A stretch of DNA of 64,000 nucleotides, from positions 311,337-375,336 of the forward strand of contig CM074812.1 of NCBI GenBank assembly GCA_037447605.1. Reading direction: 5' to 3'. The DNA comes from Zygnema circumcarinatum (taxonomy: Eukaryota > Streptophyta > Zygnematophyceae > Zygnematales > Zygnemataceae). A program made the position numbers and the translations under genes. Shown here piece by piece: positions 43,434 to 64,000 of this stretch. How positions within the stretch are numbered: position 1 is the stretch's first letter; every line of letters starts with the position of its first letter. The notes beneath the pieces are model-generated. The model did not search any database and was not told the origin of the DNA. It saw only the letters and a list, made by a program, of their open reading frames with translations.

Positions 43434-43679
43434 TGAATAGGTTGGTTCACTATCTATTTGTATTTTTTAAGTAGGTTTTAGGATTTCCTTTTTTGCAAAA
43501 GGGATTTCTTTTTATTCGGCATTCTTTTTCTTGAGAAAAAAAAGGGAAAAACGCCCACAAGCTTGTGTCGGTGTTGAGCTTAAAATTTTGAAATTAAAAG
43601 TTAAAACGATGTGCACATTGAGTTGAAGACGTTTCGGGAGTTTAGGCTTTACAGAATTTTCCAGCAGACCCAGACGTGG

Positions 43680-43825
43680 CAGTCAGACAAACAGACAGAC
43701 AAACATACAGTCAGACAGACAGTCGACATACAGACGGACATACATACAGACATAGACAGACAGGCAGATACAGACAGACAGACGGACAGACAGAGACAGA
43801 CAGACGGAGAGAGAGGGAGACTAAC
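43680..43825 (+). repeat. (CAGA)n tetranucleotide repeat
   Basis: CAGACAGA units interrupted by CATA and GACGG. Confidence 0.95.
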
Positions 43826-44199
43826 AACAGACAAACAGGAGCAGACTTTATTGAGACACTTTTCATATTTCCAAAATGCTCAAAAGACTCTCTTTTATTA
43901 GTACCACGTTACATGCTTCCAGACAGGTTTTGCAGGGAACCCCTCCTGACTGCAAAAACCTTCCGGTGAGCGTTCACACGGAGTGAACGGGTTCAGAATA
44001 TGATGAGATGATGATGTATGTGATATCTTCTAATGATGATATATGATATTACTGTCTATACAATATGGTAAACTTAATTCGGTAAAACGTCAAAACTACG
44101 TCCCGATTATGATACAGTAAATCACATTCCACATACGATTCAATCTGATCACTCTCCCTCGCTCTCGCTCTCCCTCTCCCTCTCCCAAGAAAACCTCAA

Positions 44200-44299
44200 N
44201 NNNNNNNNNNNNNNNNNNNNNNNNNNNNNNNNNNNNNNNNNNNNNNNNNNNNNNNNNNNNNNNNNNNNNNNNNNNNNNNNNNNNNNNNNNNNNNNNNNN
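44200..44299. other. 100-N assembly gap
   Basis: Exactly 100 N between simple repeats. The true length is unknown. Confidence 0.99.
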
Positions 44300-44633
44300 G
44301 AGGGTGAGGGTGAGGGTGAGGTAGAGGGAGAGGGAGAGGGAGATGGAGAGGGAGAGGGAGGGGAGGGAGAGAGGGGTGACGGGAGGGAGAAGGAGAGGAA
44401 GGGAAGGAGAGGGAGGAAGCCGGAGGAGGGAGGCGAAACGACAGTGGAATTGGACGGAGGGGGAGGAAGGTGAGAGGGAGTGGGAATAAGAAAAGGAGAA
44501 GGGGAGGGAGAGGAGGGGGAGGGAGAGAGTTGCTCCAAGTTTTAGACGATCTAATACTTATCATGATTCTCCTCTCCAAGGAGCAATTCAAGACTATAGC
44601 TTAAGATCTTTTAGGGATTTCACTGTTTCTAGG

Positions 44634-54873
<10,240 letters not shown>

Positions 54874-55559
54874 CTCCCGCTCTCTACCGCTCCCTCGCCC
54901 TCCCTTCTGTCACTCTCTCCCTCCCTCCTTCCTGTCCCTCTCAAGCTCCCTCCTAAATCGCGCCATCTCTCTCTCTCTCTCTCTCGCTCTTTTTCTGCCT
55001 CTCTAGTTCAAGCTGTCACTCTCCGTACCCTCCTTCACCCTATCCCTCACTCTCCCGCTCCCCCTCCCGCTCTCTCTCCCTCTCCCTCTCCCTCTCCCTC
55101 TCCGCTCCTCTCTCGCTTTCCGCCCCTCTTCGGCGACGTCTCGACACCGACAGCTGTGAGCGCTCCGGCGTTGCCAAACTATATTTATGTGGAGCAAGCG
55201 CCAATGAAATTTCACCACGTGTCCAAGAAGTCCACGTGGCAGCCCACTATTTGCCAATGTTCACCAAAAGTTCCGCAACAGAAAAGTGGGCGCCCTTGGC
55301 GTGCCTCGGCTCGCCACGTGGCAGTTATCCATTGGACGAAATACAATGATATTGACCGTTGACGACCTGCTACGTGGCCGTCCCAAGCAGTTCTATGTGA
55401 GATTATAGGGTTCGATTATAGGGTTCAGTTCAACAGCGAAAGGTTCCGTTTGAGTTTAGACCCTAGAGTCTAGGCCTCTAGGGTTTATGGCCTCATTAGG
55501 CCCCTTTAGGGGCTTCAATTTCTCAAATCGACGAAATTTGGTTGTAACCTGCGACAGAA

Positions 55560-55990
55560 AATCAGCGGCTACAAATGGGGTATATAATAACCGAATTTGA
55601 TGTGGCAGCCTCTCTCAAATTGCGGCCCAACGTCCAGTTTCTCAAACCTGGGCAGTCTGGTTTCAAACCTGGAGCCGACCGCTGATTGGCTAACTCCCGG
55701 AAATGAGTGGGTACAAATGGGGTATATAAGATTCTAGTTGCTTAAATCTACGCAGTCTTGTTCAAACCTGGCACTGATCGCTGATTGGCTGACGCCTGGA
55801 AATGAGCGGGTACAAATAGGGTATATAATAATATAATCCGACGTGGCAGCCCCTCTCAAATTGCGGCCCAACGTCCAGTTTCTCAAACCTGCGCAGTCTG
55901 GTTTCAAACCTGGAGCCAAAATAAGCGGGTACAAATGGGGTACATAAGATTCGAATCCGACGTGGCAGCCTTGGCCCAAATTGCGGCCCA
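55560..55990 (+). repeat. Four tandem promoter-like units
   Basis: GCGGGTACAAATGGGGTATATAA-type blocks start at about 55565, 55706, 55805 and 55924. Between them recur CGACGTGGCAGCC, CTCAAATTGCGGCCCAACG, CAGTTTCTCAAACCTG and CGCTGATTGGCT. Unit length varies from 99 to 141 bp because segments are missing from some copies. Confidence 0.85.
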
Positions 55991-56127
55991 ACGCGCTCGC
56001 GGCCTCATCCGCAAAAATCGAAACGTGGGTTTCGTGGCGTTAAGGGCCGCTTTCAAAATTTTGTTTGCTGATGTGGCGTAATATGATTGGCCAAATTTAT
56101 CGTAGTATCCAATCGTAAGGCTTGATT

Positions 56128-56151
56128 ACATGTGTGAGAGATCACACATGT
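56128..56151. repeat. Perfect 10-bp hairpin
   Basis: ACATGTGTGA, loop GAGA, TCACACATGT. Confidence 0.9.
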
Positions 56152-56480
56152 GAGGAGCGCCTGTGATTGGCTATTGGCCTCGCGAGTTGCAAGATGCTCC
56201 TTCTAGGGGGTTGGACTCTACGTCCTAGGGAATTGGCCAATCGGAGTGCGTCACGTGTACATTTGTGCAAACGTGGCACTTTGTGATTGGTCGATGCTTG
56301 ACAGAGTAAACCCAACCCTGTTCGGTGTCGGAAGGAAGTGACAGCGCAGTAGCAAGCGAGGCGGAGCGAGAGGGAGAGAGAGAGAGGGAGAAGGAGAAGA
56401 GGGAGAAGGGAGAGAGGGAGAAGAGAGAGAGAGGGAGAGAGGCAAGGGGAGAGAGGTAAGGACAGAGAGAGAGAGCAGGG

Positions 56481-59400
56481 ATGACGTCAGTGTGCTGCAC
56501 GCCCAGCAAGGCGCTGCTGCTGCAGACAGCAGAGTCCAAGAATGTTAAGCAGCGCAGCTTGACCAAGAGCCTGGAGGCCCTCTCCTCCTCGTCCTCCTTC
56601 TTCAGAGGGCGATGCTCCGCGGCGCATCTCTCTCTGCAGAAGAAGCAGAAGAAGGGAGGGAGAGGCGCCGCCATAGTCTCTCCGCGCGCCGTCTCCGACT
56701 CCGGGGTGGAGTCTGAGAGCTGCTTGGACCCGGACGCTGGCAGGGTATGCATCTGGCGCTTGCTGGGACCTCGAACCTTATCTGTCAGACCTCTTTTGTA
56801 TTCCTTTTTTTATTTATTTTTGGTTTGTATAATGTAACGTAACAATAGTGATATTGATTTTATTATTGCACCACAGCTGAACTTTTTTTTGTCTCTTTCT
56901 GCCGCCACGTGTCCTGTTCCGCGTAATTCCCTGCAGGAAGGATGCAGCACATGCTTCATTTTTCTCGCAGGGTCTGTCATACGTTGCTGTTTTTTTCTGG
57001 CACGGTTTTTTCATTTTTGGGTTTTTTTGTTTTTGCTGTAAGATATTTCCCAAACCTGTTTAATCCGCAGGGTGTGTTGGGGTAAAGTTTGTTAATGTCG
57101 CGGCTCTTTTCCTTGAAAGTTTGGAAGGCCTTCTCGGCTGCTGTTATCATTCTCTTTTTCTCTTCCCCTCTCTTTCTTCCTCTCTCTCTCTCGTCCTCTC
57201 TTCCTACATCTCTCTTTTTTTCTCTCTCGTTTCCACTCGTGTCCGCTCCCCTCCCCTCCCCTCCCGTCGTCATTCTTCGCTCACATCCCTCAGTACCATT
57301 CAGCCCACTCTCTCCTCCCAACCTACTCACTAGCCTTCTCCATCTATCTCTTCCCACAGAGTGTTCTTGGAATCATTCTGGGAGGAGGTGCTGGAACTCG
57401 CCTCTACCCTCTTACAAAGAAGCGTGCAAAGCCCGCCGTTCCGTTGGGAGCGAACTACCGTTTAATCGATATCCCTGTCAGTAACTGCATTAACAGCAAT
57501 GTGCGCAAGATCTATGTGCTCACTCAGTTCAATTCAGCATCCCTGAATCGCCACTTGTCCCGAGCCTACAGCAGCAACATGGGAGGATACAAAACCGAGG
57601 GATTTGTGGAGGTTTTGGCGGCTCAGCAGAGCCCGGAGAACCCTAACTGGTTCCAGGTACTTTTTGTCATTAGAGAGCGGGACTACCTATGGTTGGGACT
57701 ACCTATATCTATTTGGGGTGTTAGGGGTACTTCTCTTGTGGGCCCGTACTTAATGGATTTGGCTCTCTCTCTTCCCTTCTCTCTCTCTCTCTCGCTCTCT
57801 CCCTCTCTCTACGCAAGCAAGGGCTTGAAGGAGCTCTTAAGGAATTCAGTTTTGGAGAAAAACTTACTGATTTTTTTCTCGTCTGCTATTTTAGGTTGGT
57901 CGGCCTTACTGATCATTAGTTTCGTGCAAAGTTTTTGGTGGGTAGCCATGTCATGTGGAATGTCTGTAAATTCCTGTTACTAGTCGTTTGGAGCTTATCA
58001 ACTGCCCTAGGGGTTTTCGGTACTTAATTGAAAGTTTGAGTCATGTTGAAAGATGAGCGTTTATCTTGTTACCCCCCCTCTTCCCCCCTCTCTCTCGCTC
58101 GCTCCCTTTCACTTTCTCTCTCTCTCTCTCGCGACCTGCTTGGTCTATGGCTAATTCATAAGTCGAGTCTTTCAAGGAGCTGCGATCAGCTCTTGCAGGT
58201 ACTTTTCTACTAACGCTATTCCGTTTCGTTGTTGCAGGGAACTGCGGATGCCGTCAGGCAGTACCTGTGGTTGTTGGAAGAGCAAAATGTGTTGGAATAT
58301 TTGATTTTGGCTGGAGACCATTTGTACCGCATGGACTACCAAAAATTTATTCAATGCCACCGAGAAAGCAATGCTGATATCACCATTGCTGCTCTCCCTA
58401 TGGATGAGAAGAGGGCGACTGCTTTTGGATTAATGAAGATTGATGACACCGGCAGAATTATTCAGTTCGCAGAGAAGCCTAAGGGAGAGAAGTTGAAGCA
58501 GATGGAGGTACTCGCGCTCTCTCTATCACTCTCTCTCCTCTCTCTCTCTCTCTCCCTCAACCTGCTTCGTCACTTCTACGTACCCTGACCGAGGAAGTTT
58601 GGGCCCTGGCATGTTGTGAAGTTTTTTTCTGATAACTCTCCCCTTTTTTTTTTGCCTTTGGGAATCGGACAGGTGGATACCACGATCTTGGGACTTGACG
58701 CGGAAAGGGCCAAAGAAATGCCATACATTGCCTCTATGGGAATCTATGTGATTAGTAAGAATGCAATGATTAAAATGCTGCGCGATGACTTCCCTGAAGC
58801 CAACGACTTTGGAAGTGAAGTCATTCCCGGAGCTACAAAGAAGGGAGCTAAGGTGCGATTTTGGATACATATCTGGGGGTTGCATGTCGAGTCTGTCGGC
58901 GAGGTTAATGTTGTGTACCTGCCATTGTTTATGAAAGCCAAGAACGAGAGAGACACGCAGGGAGAGGGAGAGAGAGAAAGGAGGCGAGAGAGAGAGAGCG
59001 AGAAAGGAGGCGAGAGAGAGAGGGCGAGAGAGAGAGAAAGCAAAAGTGGGAGTGATGGAGACTATGGAGAGTTTTGTGGCTTTATTGGCCATAATGGTTT
59101 GTTTTTGTCCATAATGGTTTGTTTTTGTGGGAGCTGAGCAGGTGCAAGCCTATCTGTATGATGGATACTGGGAAGATATTGGCACAATTGAAGCTTTTTA
59201 CAATTCCAATTTGGGAATCACCGACAAGAATCCTCAGTTCAGGTAAAGGCTCTCCCATTTCTCTCTCTCGGGATCCCTTCATGGCACTATGTGGTGAAAA
59301 TGATATTGCAAGTTGAGTCTCCCCCCTCTTTCTCACACACACACACAAGACTAAGAAGCTGATTGAGTGTGAGTGATGGGCCTTTTGCAGTTTCTATGAT

Positions 59401-60866
59401 CGATCTGCTCCCATCTACACCCAAGCGAGGTATCTGCCCCCCTCAAAATTGACCGATGTGGACATCTCCAGGAGTGTCATTGGAGAGGGTTGCATTATGA
59501 AGGTTAGAACATGAAACCCCTTTCTTCTTTTTGCTTGTAGACTTGAGGCTGCAGAATCGTTTGAGATGTGCAGATTTCATAGGGGAAAGTTTAATTGAAG
59601 TCTTTTCTGCCTTCCATGTGCCGCAGAAATGCACCATTAACCACTCCGTGATAGGCCTCCGTTCATTGGTCTTTGAGGGAGCTTTGGTTGAAGACTCCCT
59701 CCTCATGGGCGCTGACTACTACGAGGTATGGCCTTATGGTTCCAACCAATCACCTAATGTAGTTGACTAGGAGTCAAAGACTTTGAATCCTATTGACTAC
59801 TGAAATTGCAGGTCCTACTTATAGGTGACTGCTTGAAGAAATTCTTTCCTCCTTCCAGTAGCGCTCTCTCCCTCTACTGCTTCACTGTCCCAGCAGGGTT
59901 AATACACATAGGCTTTCAAATGTGATGCAATTATAGATATCCAATTGGAGAATCATCTGACTTTGGGCAATTAACTTTATGGAGCGTCTGTGTTGCTTTT
60001 TGTTTTTAACAGACAGACGAGCAAAAAGCAGAGATTGAGGCGGCCGGTGGCATTGTGATGGGCATTGGACCCAACTCCATCATCCGCAAGGCAATCATTG
60101 ACAAGAATGCGAGAATCGGTGCCAATGTGCAGGTACATAATTCAGTTTCAGTCTTGATTTCTGTAATTTCTTGCTCTTTGTCGCCTGCTCTGTTATCAGG
60201 GGCTTTCTTACGGCGAAGGAAAAGAAGATAGTCACCTCCTCTGCCTCTTCCTGCTCGATACCGATGACCTTCCGAATCTCTTCCTTCGTCATTCCCCCTC
60301 TCCTTGACCGTTTCCCCTCCCTTCACACCCTTTCTCTATTTCTCTCTGTTCTTTCCTCTCTCCCTTCCCTGTGCCTCTATGTCCACCTTTCTCCCTTGCT
60401 TCTCCCCTCACCCTCCTGTCACAACCCGTCTGATTTTCTCCCCTCCTTCCCCCCTCTCACTCCGCCTTCGCCCTTCTCTCTCCACCTTTTCCCCCCTTCT
60501 TCCCTCTTCCAACCCCCCCCTTTGCTACTTTTCCTCTACCGTTCTCTCTCTCCTTCACTTGTCTCTCCCTCCCTCCCCTTCAATGCTCTCCCCTCTCCAG
60601 TCCTCTCTCCCTTCCTCCCTCCCCTTCCCTCCTGTCTCCCGCCCTCCCCTTACTCCTCCACCTTCCTCCCCTTTCCCAGGTTATTCTCAAACTAATTTGA
60701 ATTTGCTTTTTTTCTTGTTTTCTAATTTTCAATTTGGATGTGAGTGCAGATTGTGAACAAGGATTCCGTTGAAGAGGCTGCTCGGGAAACGGATGGATAC
60801 TTCATTAAGGGCGGAATCGTAACTGTCATCAAGGATGCCGTCATTCCCGCCGGAACCGTCATCTAA
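56481..60866 (+). CDS. Glucose-1-phosphate adenylyltransferase (ADP-glucose pyrophosphorylase) small subunit, plastid
   Basis: Makes ADP-glucose from glucose-1-phosphate and ATP, the committed step of starch synthesis. The small subunit is the main catalytic partner of the plastid heterotetramer. Exons 56481-56744, 57360-57656, 58238-58507, 58673-58852, 59142-59242, 59391-59502, 59627-59725, 60013-60132 and 60750-60866 close in phase to 519 residues. About 75 residues of Ser/Lys/Arg-rich transit peptide precede SCLDPDAG, whose Cys matches the small-subunit Cys used for thioredoxin control. The sequence then has the nucleotide-binding [32 protein letters not shown] (catalytic Asp), FAEKPKGE, and the C-terminal left-handed helix domain ([22 protein letters not shown]) ending [10 protein letters not shown]. 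All key residues are present. Small rather than large subunit is judged from SCLDPDA and GDHLYRMDY. Confidence 0.97.
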
Positions 60867-62113
60867 ACTCCGTTCAACGGAATAACTGAAACAAGTGCTT
60901 CACTTGTTCCCGGAGGTTCACATGTGCGAAATGCCGTTGTAGAACATCGCTGCCCTGAGTCACTGCGGCCTCCAGCTCAAGCCAATGGAGGTAACGCTTC
61001 ATCTTTGAGAGGGAAGAGGGAGAGAGGGAGAGGGAGAGGAGAGAGGAGGTTTGTTACAAATGACAGGAGGGAGTAGTCTTCGGGAGAGAGCAAGCTTCTC
61101 TCACGTCCTCCCCCCCCACCCGGAGAAGAAATTTGAAGTTTTTTATTGTTTTTTTAAGTCAAAGCGATGTGAGGCGGAGTCGCACGCCACCCACGGTTGT
61201 ACTTTTGACCTATAACGGAATAGCAAGTTTTCTTTTTGACCGGCAAGGGAAAGTCTGTCCAACAGATTGATAAAGAAATGTGACAAGATGAAATGGGCAG
61301 GCCAATTTTGAGGCAGAGGGCAAAGCGAAAGGAATTTGTCCTTTTCCTCGACTCCAATTTGTTCGGGGAAAATGTAGCTATGATTTGTAATCTTTCTTGG
61401 CGATCAATTGTCTTTGGTTTCTATCTCTAACTTTCTCTCTCCCTCTCCCTCTCCCTCTCTCTCTCTCGATCTCCCTCTCTCTCCCTTTCTCTCTCACGCA
61501 CACATTCGTGCACGCATATATGCGTGGTGTGCGTAGTACCTGTACATGTATGTACTTGCATGCTGATTGGTACGACCATGTATGTATGGCAATCAGCGTG
61601 GTCTCAGTAACCCTAAAGGCTCTCTGACATGTCATGGAAGATTCTCCGCCAGCCATTCCATGGTGTTGGGAAGCTCCGCCAAGATGTCCTCCGTCTTCCA
61701 ATGAAGGCCCTCGTCAGAACCATCTGAAAGCCCCTTCCCCTTTGACTCAGACGGAGCCACCGTTGGACTTCCAGTAAATTTCTTCTGCAAAAATCTCAAC
61801 AACAAAGAGGGTTAGGGCTTCAATAGGGCTTCCTACTCGGGAAACCCTCATTGGCTTTGGAGGAATCCTTTTCTCCCAGGGGAAATGGAACGTCACTCCC
61901 TTTTCTCATGCCAAGCAAAAAGGAAAAATAATCATTCTTGCCGCGATCCATTTATGCCTTTATTCTACTTTCTTACGGGAAAATGGCATCGATCTCACGA
62001 TGGCGAGGCCATCAAATGTACATGGACAGAAGCAGCATGGGGAACCACGAGGGACTGGTCGTAAAGGACCTAAGCACAAAAGAAAAAAGCTAGTTACTTA
62101 GTTAGTTAGTTAG
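60867..62113. other. Convergent spacer with one dispersed-repeat copy
   Basis: No supported gene. CT runs lie at 61430-61495. 61985-62100 (CACGATGGCGAGGCCATCAAATG, CATGGGGAACCACGAGG, AAAGGACCTAAGCAC) matches the foldback family at 12115-12190 and 12720-12810. A TTAGTTAGTTAGTTAG stretch lies at 62095-62112. Confidence 0.6.
61985..62100 (+). repeat. Third copy of the dispersed foldback-arm family
   Basis: Shares GGCCATCAAAT..ACATGGACA with 12145-12165, and CATGGGGAACCACGAGG...AAAGGACCT with 12744-12785. Confidence 0.8.
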
Positions 62114-63810
62114 CTAGTATTTACTTTTAGTTCGAATGCCCACCTTCAAGTGCTTTGTCCAAGTACAAGGCACCATCTCCACTTCTTTCGTTTTCCGACC
62201 TTTTTGAGTCTCGAAGCTCACTCCATCCACCGTTCTCAGTTTCCATTTCCTTTCCGAATTTCTATACATGAAGCCTTCCTCTGTGTGCCGCACATTTCGA
62301 ACTGAAAAACGCTTTCCTACATCACTTTTTGGGGGTTCTATGCCAGTTTCTGACGGCCAACGGAGACCGCCTCGTACGGACTTATCTATGACTGCGGAGT
62401 CAACGATCGCTTGAATTCCCTTTTGCACATCTTCCTGGAAAAAAAATATGAAAAGGGGGCGGGGGAAAGGGGGGGGGTGCTTAAGGCGCTGAAGGGTTCA
62501 AGGACTTTGCCTAAAAGGGTTAACAAACAAAAGCAAAAAGTAAATAATTAATGAAAAAATGATGCAATCACAACATGGACAGTAAGCTAGGTTCAGATTT
62601 TAAAATAGAGAACGAATTTTGAAAAAGAGAAGTCTTAAGAATAGCACCTCCAATTGAAGACAGCATGTTTGTGTCGACAAAATGATTCGAAAATGAACTT
62701 TTCTATCGATCGGGCAAATGTCCAACACCATATGCCGAACGTCATCTAACTTCACCTGCACTTCAAAAAAAAAAAAAAAAAACTAAAACGTCACAAAAAC
62801 CGCAAACGATCCCTTGGATTTTAGGGTTTTCAGGGTAAACCCCAAGAGAGGCAGAGAGCTGAGAGCGAGCTGAGAGAGAGCTGAGAGAAAGCAGAGAGAG
62901 AGCTGTGAGAGAGCTGAGAGAGCTGAGAGAGAGCTGTGAGAGCGCTGAGAGAGAGCTGTGAGAGAGCTGAGAGAGAGCTGAGAGAGAGCTGAGAGAGAGC
63001 TGAGGGAGAGCAGAGAGAGAGCTGAGAGAGAGCAGAGAGAGAGCTGTGAGAGCGCTGAGAGAGAGCTGTGAGAGAGCTGAGAGAGCTGAGAGAGAGCTGA
63101 GAGAGAGCTGAGAGAGAGCTGAGGGAGAGCAGAGAGAGAGCTGAGAGAGAGCAGAGAGAGAGCTGTGAGAGAGCTGAGAGAGAGCAGAGAGAGAGCTGAG
63201 AGAGAGCAGAGAGAGAGCTGTGAGAGAGCTGAGGGAGAGCAGAGAGAGAGCTGAGAGAGAGCTGTGGACTTAGGGCTTGGTCATCAAGTCAGAAGATGAA
63301 GTGGTGAAACGAAAATTTCGAATTTTTTTTTTTCAACTCACCTTTACGATCTTCAACTGAGGTCCGTTCCCCCCAACGGACTTCTTCGTTCCATGGATCG
63401 GCTGACAGGTCACTTTAAAGCTGGCGTGAGGGCGCTGCTCATCAGCCACCTGCGAAAAAATTTAGCAGAAATAAAAGATAAGATTTAAAAAAAAAAATGG
63501 GGGTTTTGTTAAAATCCCAAAAGCCCAAAAATCCTTTCAGTTATTTTTCTTAAGAGTTAAAGATAATTTTTGAAAAAAAATAATATTCTGATTCTGATTT
63601 CTTTAGCTCCCCACCTTGATGCTGTATTTCACTGTCGATTCCGTTCGGTAATGACCGTCAGAATCCGCCAACTGTTCCATGTGCTCGAATTCGATGTCAG
63701 GCAGACCGGTTTCTAAATCTCGAAAAATACTTTCCGGACACTTTTTTGGGGTCCAAATTTGATCTCCAAGGTCGCTTGCGAGGATGGGGTTCAGACTTTC
63801 GAGCCTTCGA
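62114..63810 (-). CDS. 3' part of an uncharacterised plant gene (DUF7903-like)
   Basis: Exons (minus) 63810-63615, 63449-63342, 62755-62648 and 62434-62114 join in phase and give the last 243 or so residues. The 5' part lies beyond the window or in unresolved exons. Visible blocks are RRLESLNPILASDL, EFEHMEQLADSDGHYRTEST, VKLDDVRHMVLDICPIDRKV and IVDSAVIDKSVRGGLRWP, then a charged end. From memory, the run of a conserved LRHLVLDISC-like strand followed by a GGLRWP block matches an uncharacterised plant family (DUF7903), for which no activity is established. That naming is an inference. No catalytic motif, membrane segment or signal is visible in this part. Confidence 0.6.
62850..63267 (+). 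repeat. AGAGAGCTG minisatellite in the intron of the DUF7903-like gene
   Basis: About 35 units of GCTGAGAGAGA or GCAGAGAGAGA (10-12 bp), with GCTGTGAGAG variants forming a higher-order pattern: the block near 62935-63045 recurs near 63050-63170. AGCT keeps a phase through the GA run. Confidence 0.9.
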
Positions 63811-64000
63811 CTAAAGAAAAAGGAAATATTTGAAAGAAAGAAAATGACGTTTAATAATCAATTTTCATTAAGCAGATTCGAAAATATCTGTTTTTCTACA
63901 GTTTGATGGTCGTTTTTGCCTAAGGGAGGAAGAGAGAGAGTTGGAAGAGAGTCGGGGGGAGAGCGGGGGAGAGAGAGAGAGAGAAGGGGAGGAGGGGGGA
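63811..64000. other. Window edge: intron or spacer with GA repeat
   Basis: 63925-64000 is GAGAGA/GGGGGAGA-rich. It is probably the next intron of the minus-strand gene. No exon was identified. Confidence 0.5.

Larger units (their letters stand above)
43434..44633. other. Convergent spacer with CAGA repeat and a 100-N gap
   Basis: 43680-43825 is a (CAGA)n array with interruptions. 44200-44299 is 100 N, the conventional size for a gap of unknown length, flanked by GAGGGA/GAGGGT simple repeats. Nothing here clearly encodes the missing second membrane domain of the ABC transporter. A short minus-strand stretch (IMISIRSSKTW, about 44570-44535) could be an H-loop exon, but only weakly. Confidence 0.7.
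54874..56480. promoter_or_regulatory. Divergent promoter region between ABC transporter and AGPase genes
   Basis: The two genes diverge from here. CACGTG cores occur at about 55216, 55232 and 55315, with ACGTGG at 55372. GATTGG (CCAAT complement) recurs at about 55684, 55783, 56090, 56165 and 56285. Four tandem units each carry a TATA-like box (see separate entry). Pyrimidine repeats lie at 54970-55110. No coding region is supported. Confidence 0.55.

Noticed and set aside
43680-43825. Regular CAGA units considered as a CRISPR-like array
   Set aside because: There are no unique spacers. It is a tetranucleotide microsatellite in a plant nuclear genome.
56128-56151. Perfect hairpin considered as a transcription terminator
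   Set aside because: Intrinsic terminators are not used by nuclear Pol II genes and no T-run follows. It is kept only as an inverted repeat.

Overview
The window is nuclear DNA of a green plant, either a land plant or a streptophyte (charophyte) alga. The evidence is a plastid-targeted small subunit of ADP-glucose pyrophosphorylase, a plastid lipase (PLIP type), a DCD-domain protein, a copper amine oxidase, a full-size ABCG/PDR transporter, GT-AG introns throughout, and Ty1/copia and Ty3/gypsy remnants. I cannot name the species. Three N runs mark assembly gaps: two of 10 N (16872-16881, 27935-27944) and one of 100 N (44200-44299).
Layout. Positions 1-13000 are transposon land: a Ty3/gypsy pol remnant (minus strand), a decayed Ty1/copia element with both LTRs that runs on into the start of a second internal domain, degenerate repeat DNA, a 764-bp foldback element with 9-bp target duplications, and a second foldback repeat. 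Positions 14000-64000 are gene-rich. Plus strand: copper amine oxidase (14019-19788), GH31 glycosidase (20823-24869), DCD protein (25228-29704), membrane-anchored coiled-coil protein (30758-32791), RGG-tailed coiled-coil protein (41169-43433), AGPase small subunit (56481-60866). Minus strand: plastid lipase (33854-38423), ABCG transporter (44634-54873), and the 3' part of an uncharacterised plant gene (62114-63810 and beyond).
Exon-intron structures were built by hand from GT/AG signals and reading-phase bookkeeping. For the amine oxidase, GH31, DCD, lipase, AGPase and both coiled-coil genes the phases close exactly, which supports the models. The genes do not form one pathway. AGPase (starch synthesis), the plastid lipase and possibly the GH31 enzyme are all carbon or lipid metabolism, but nothing in the layout links them.
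Two things dominate the non-coding sequence. First, introns and spacers are packed with CT/GA microsatellites, usually pyrimidine on the sense strand, reaching a 933-bp GA run inside the ABC transporter gene. Second, the 10-base word GCCACGTGTC (either strand) occurs 11 times, in promoters and in coding exons of unrelated genes, far above chance. Other points worth a look are a 53-bp minisatellite whose last unit supplies a 3' splice site, an ABC transporter with decayed catalytic motifs and no second membrane domain, and a PDZ-like stretch inside that transporter.
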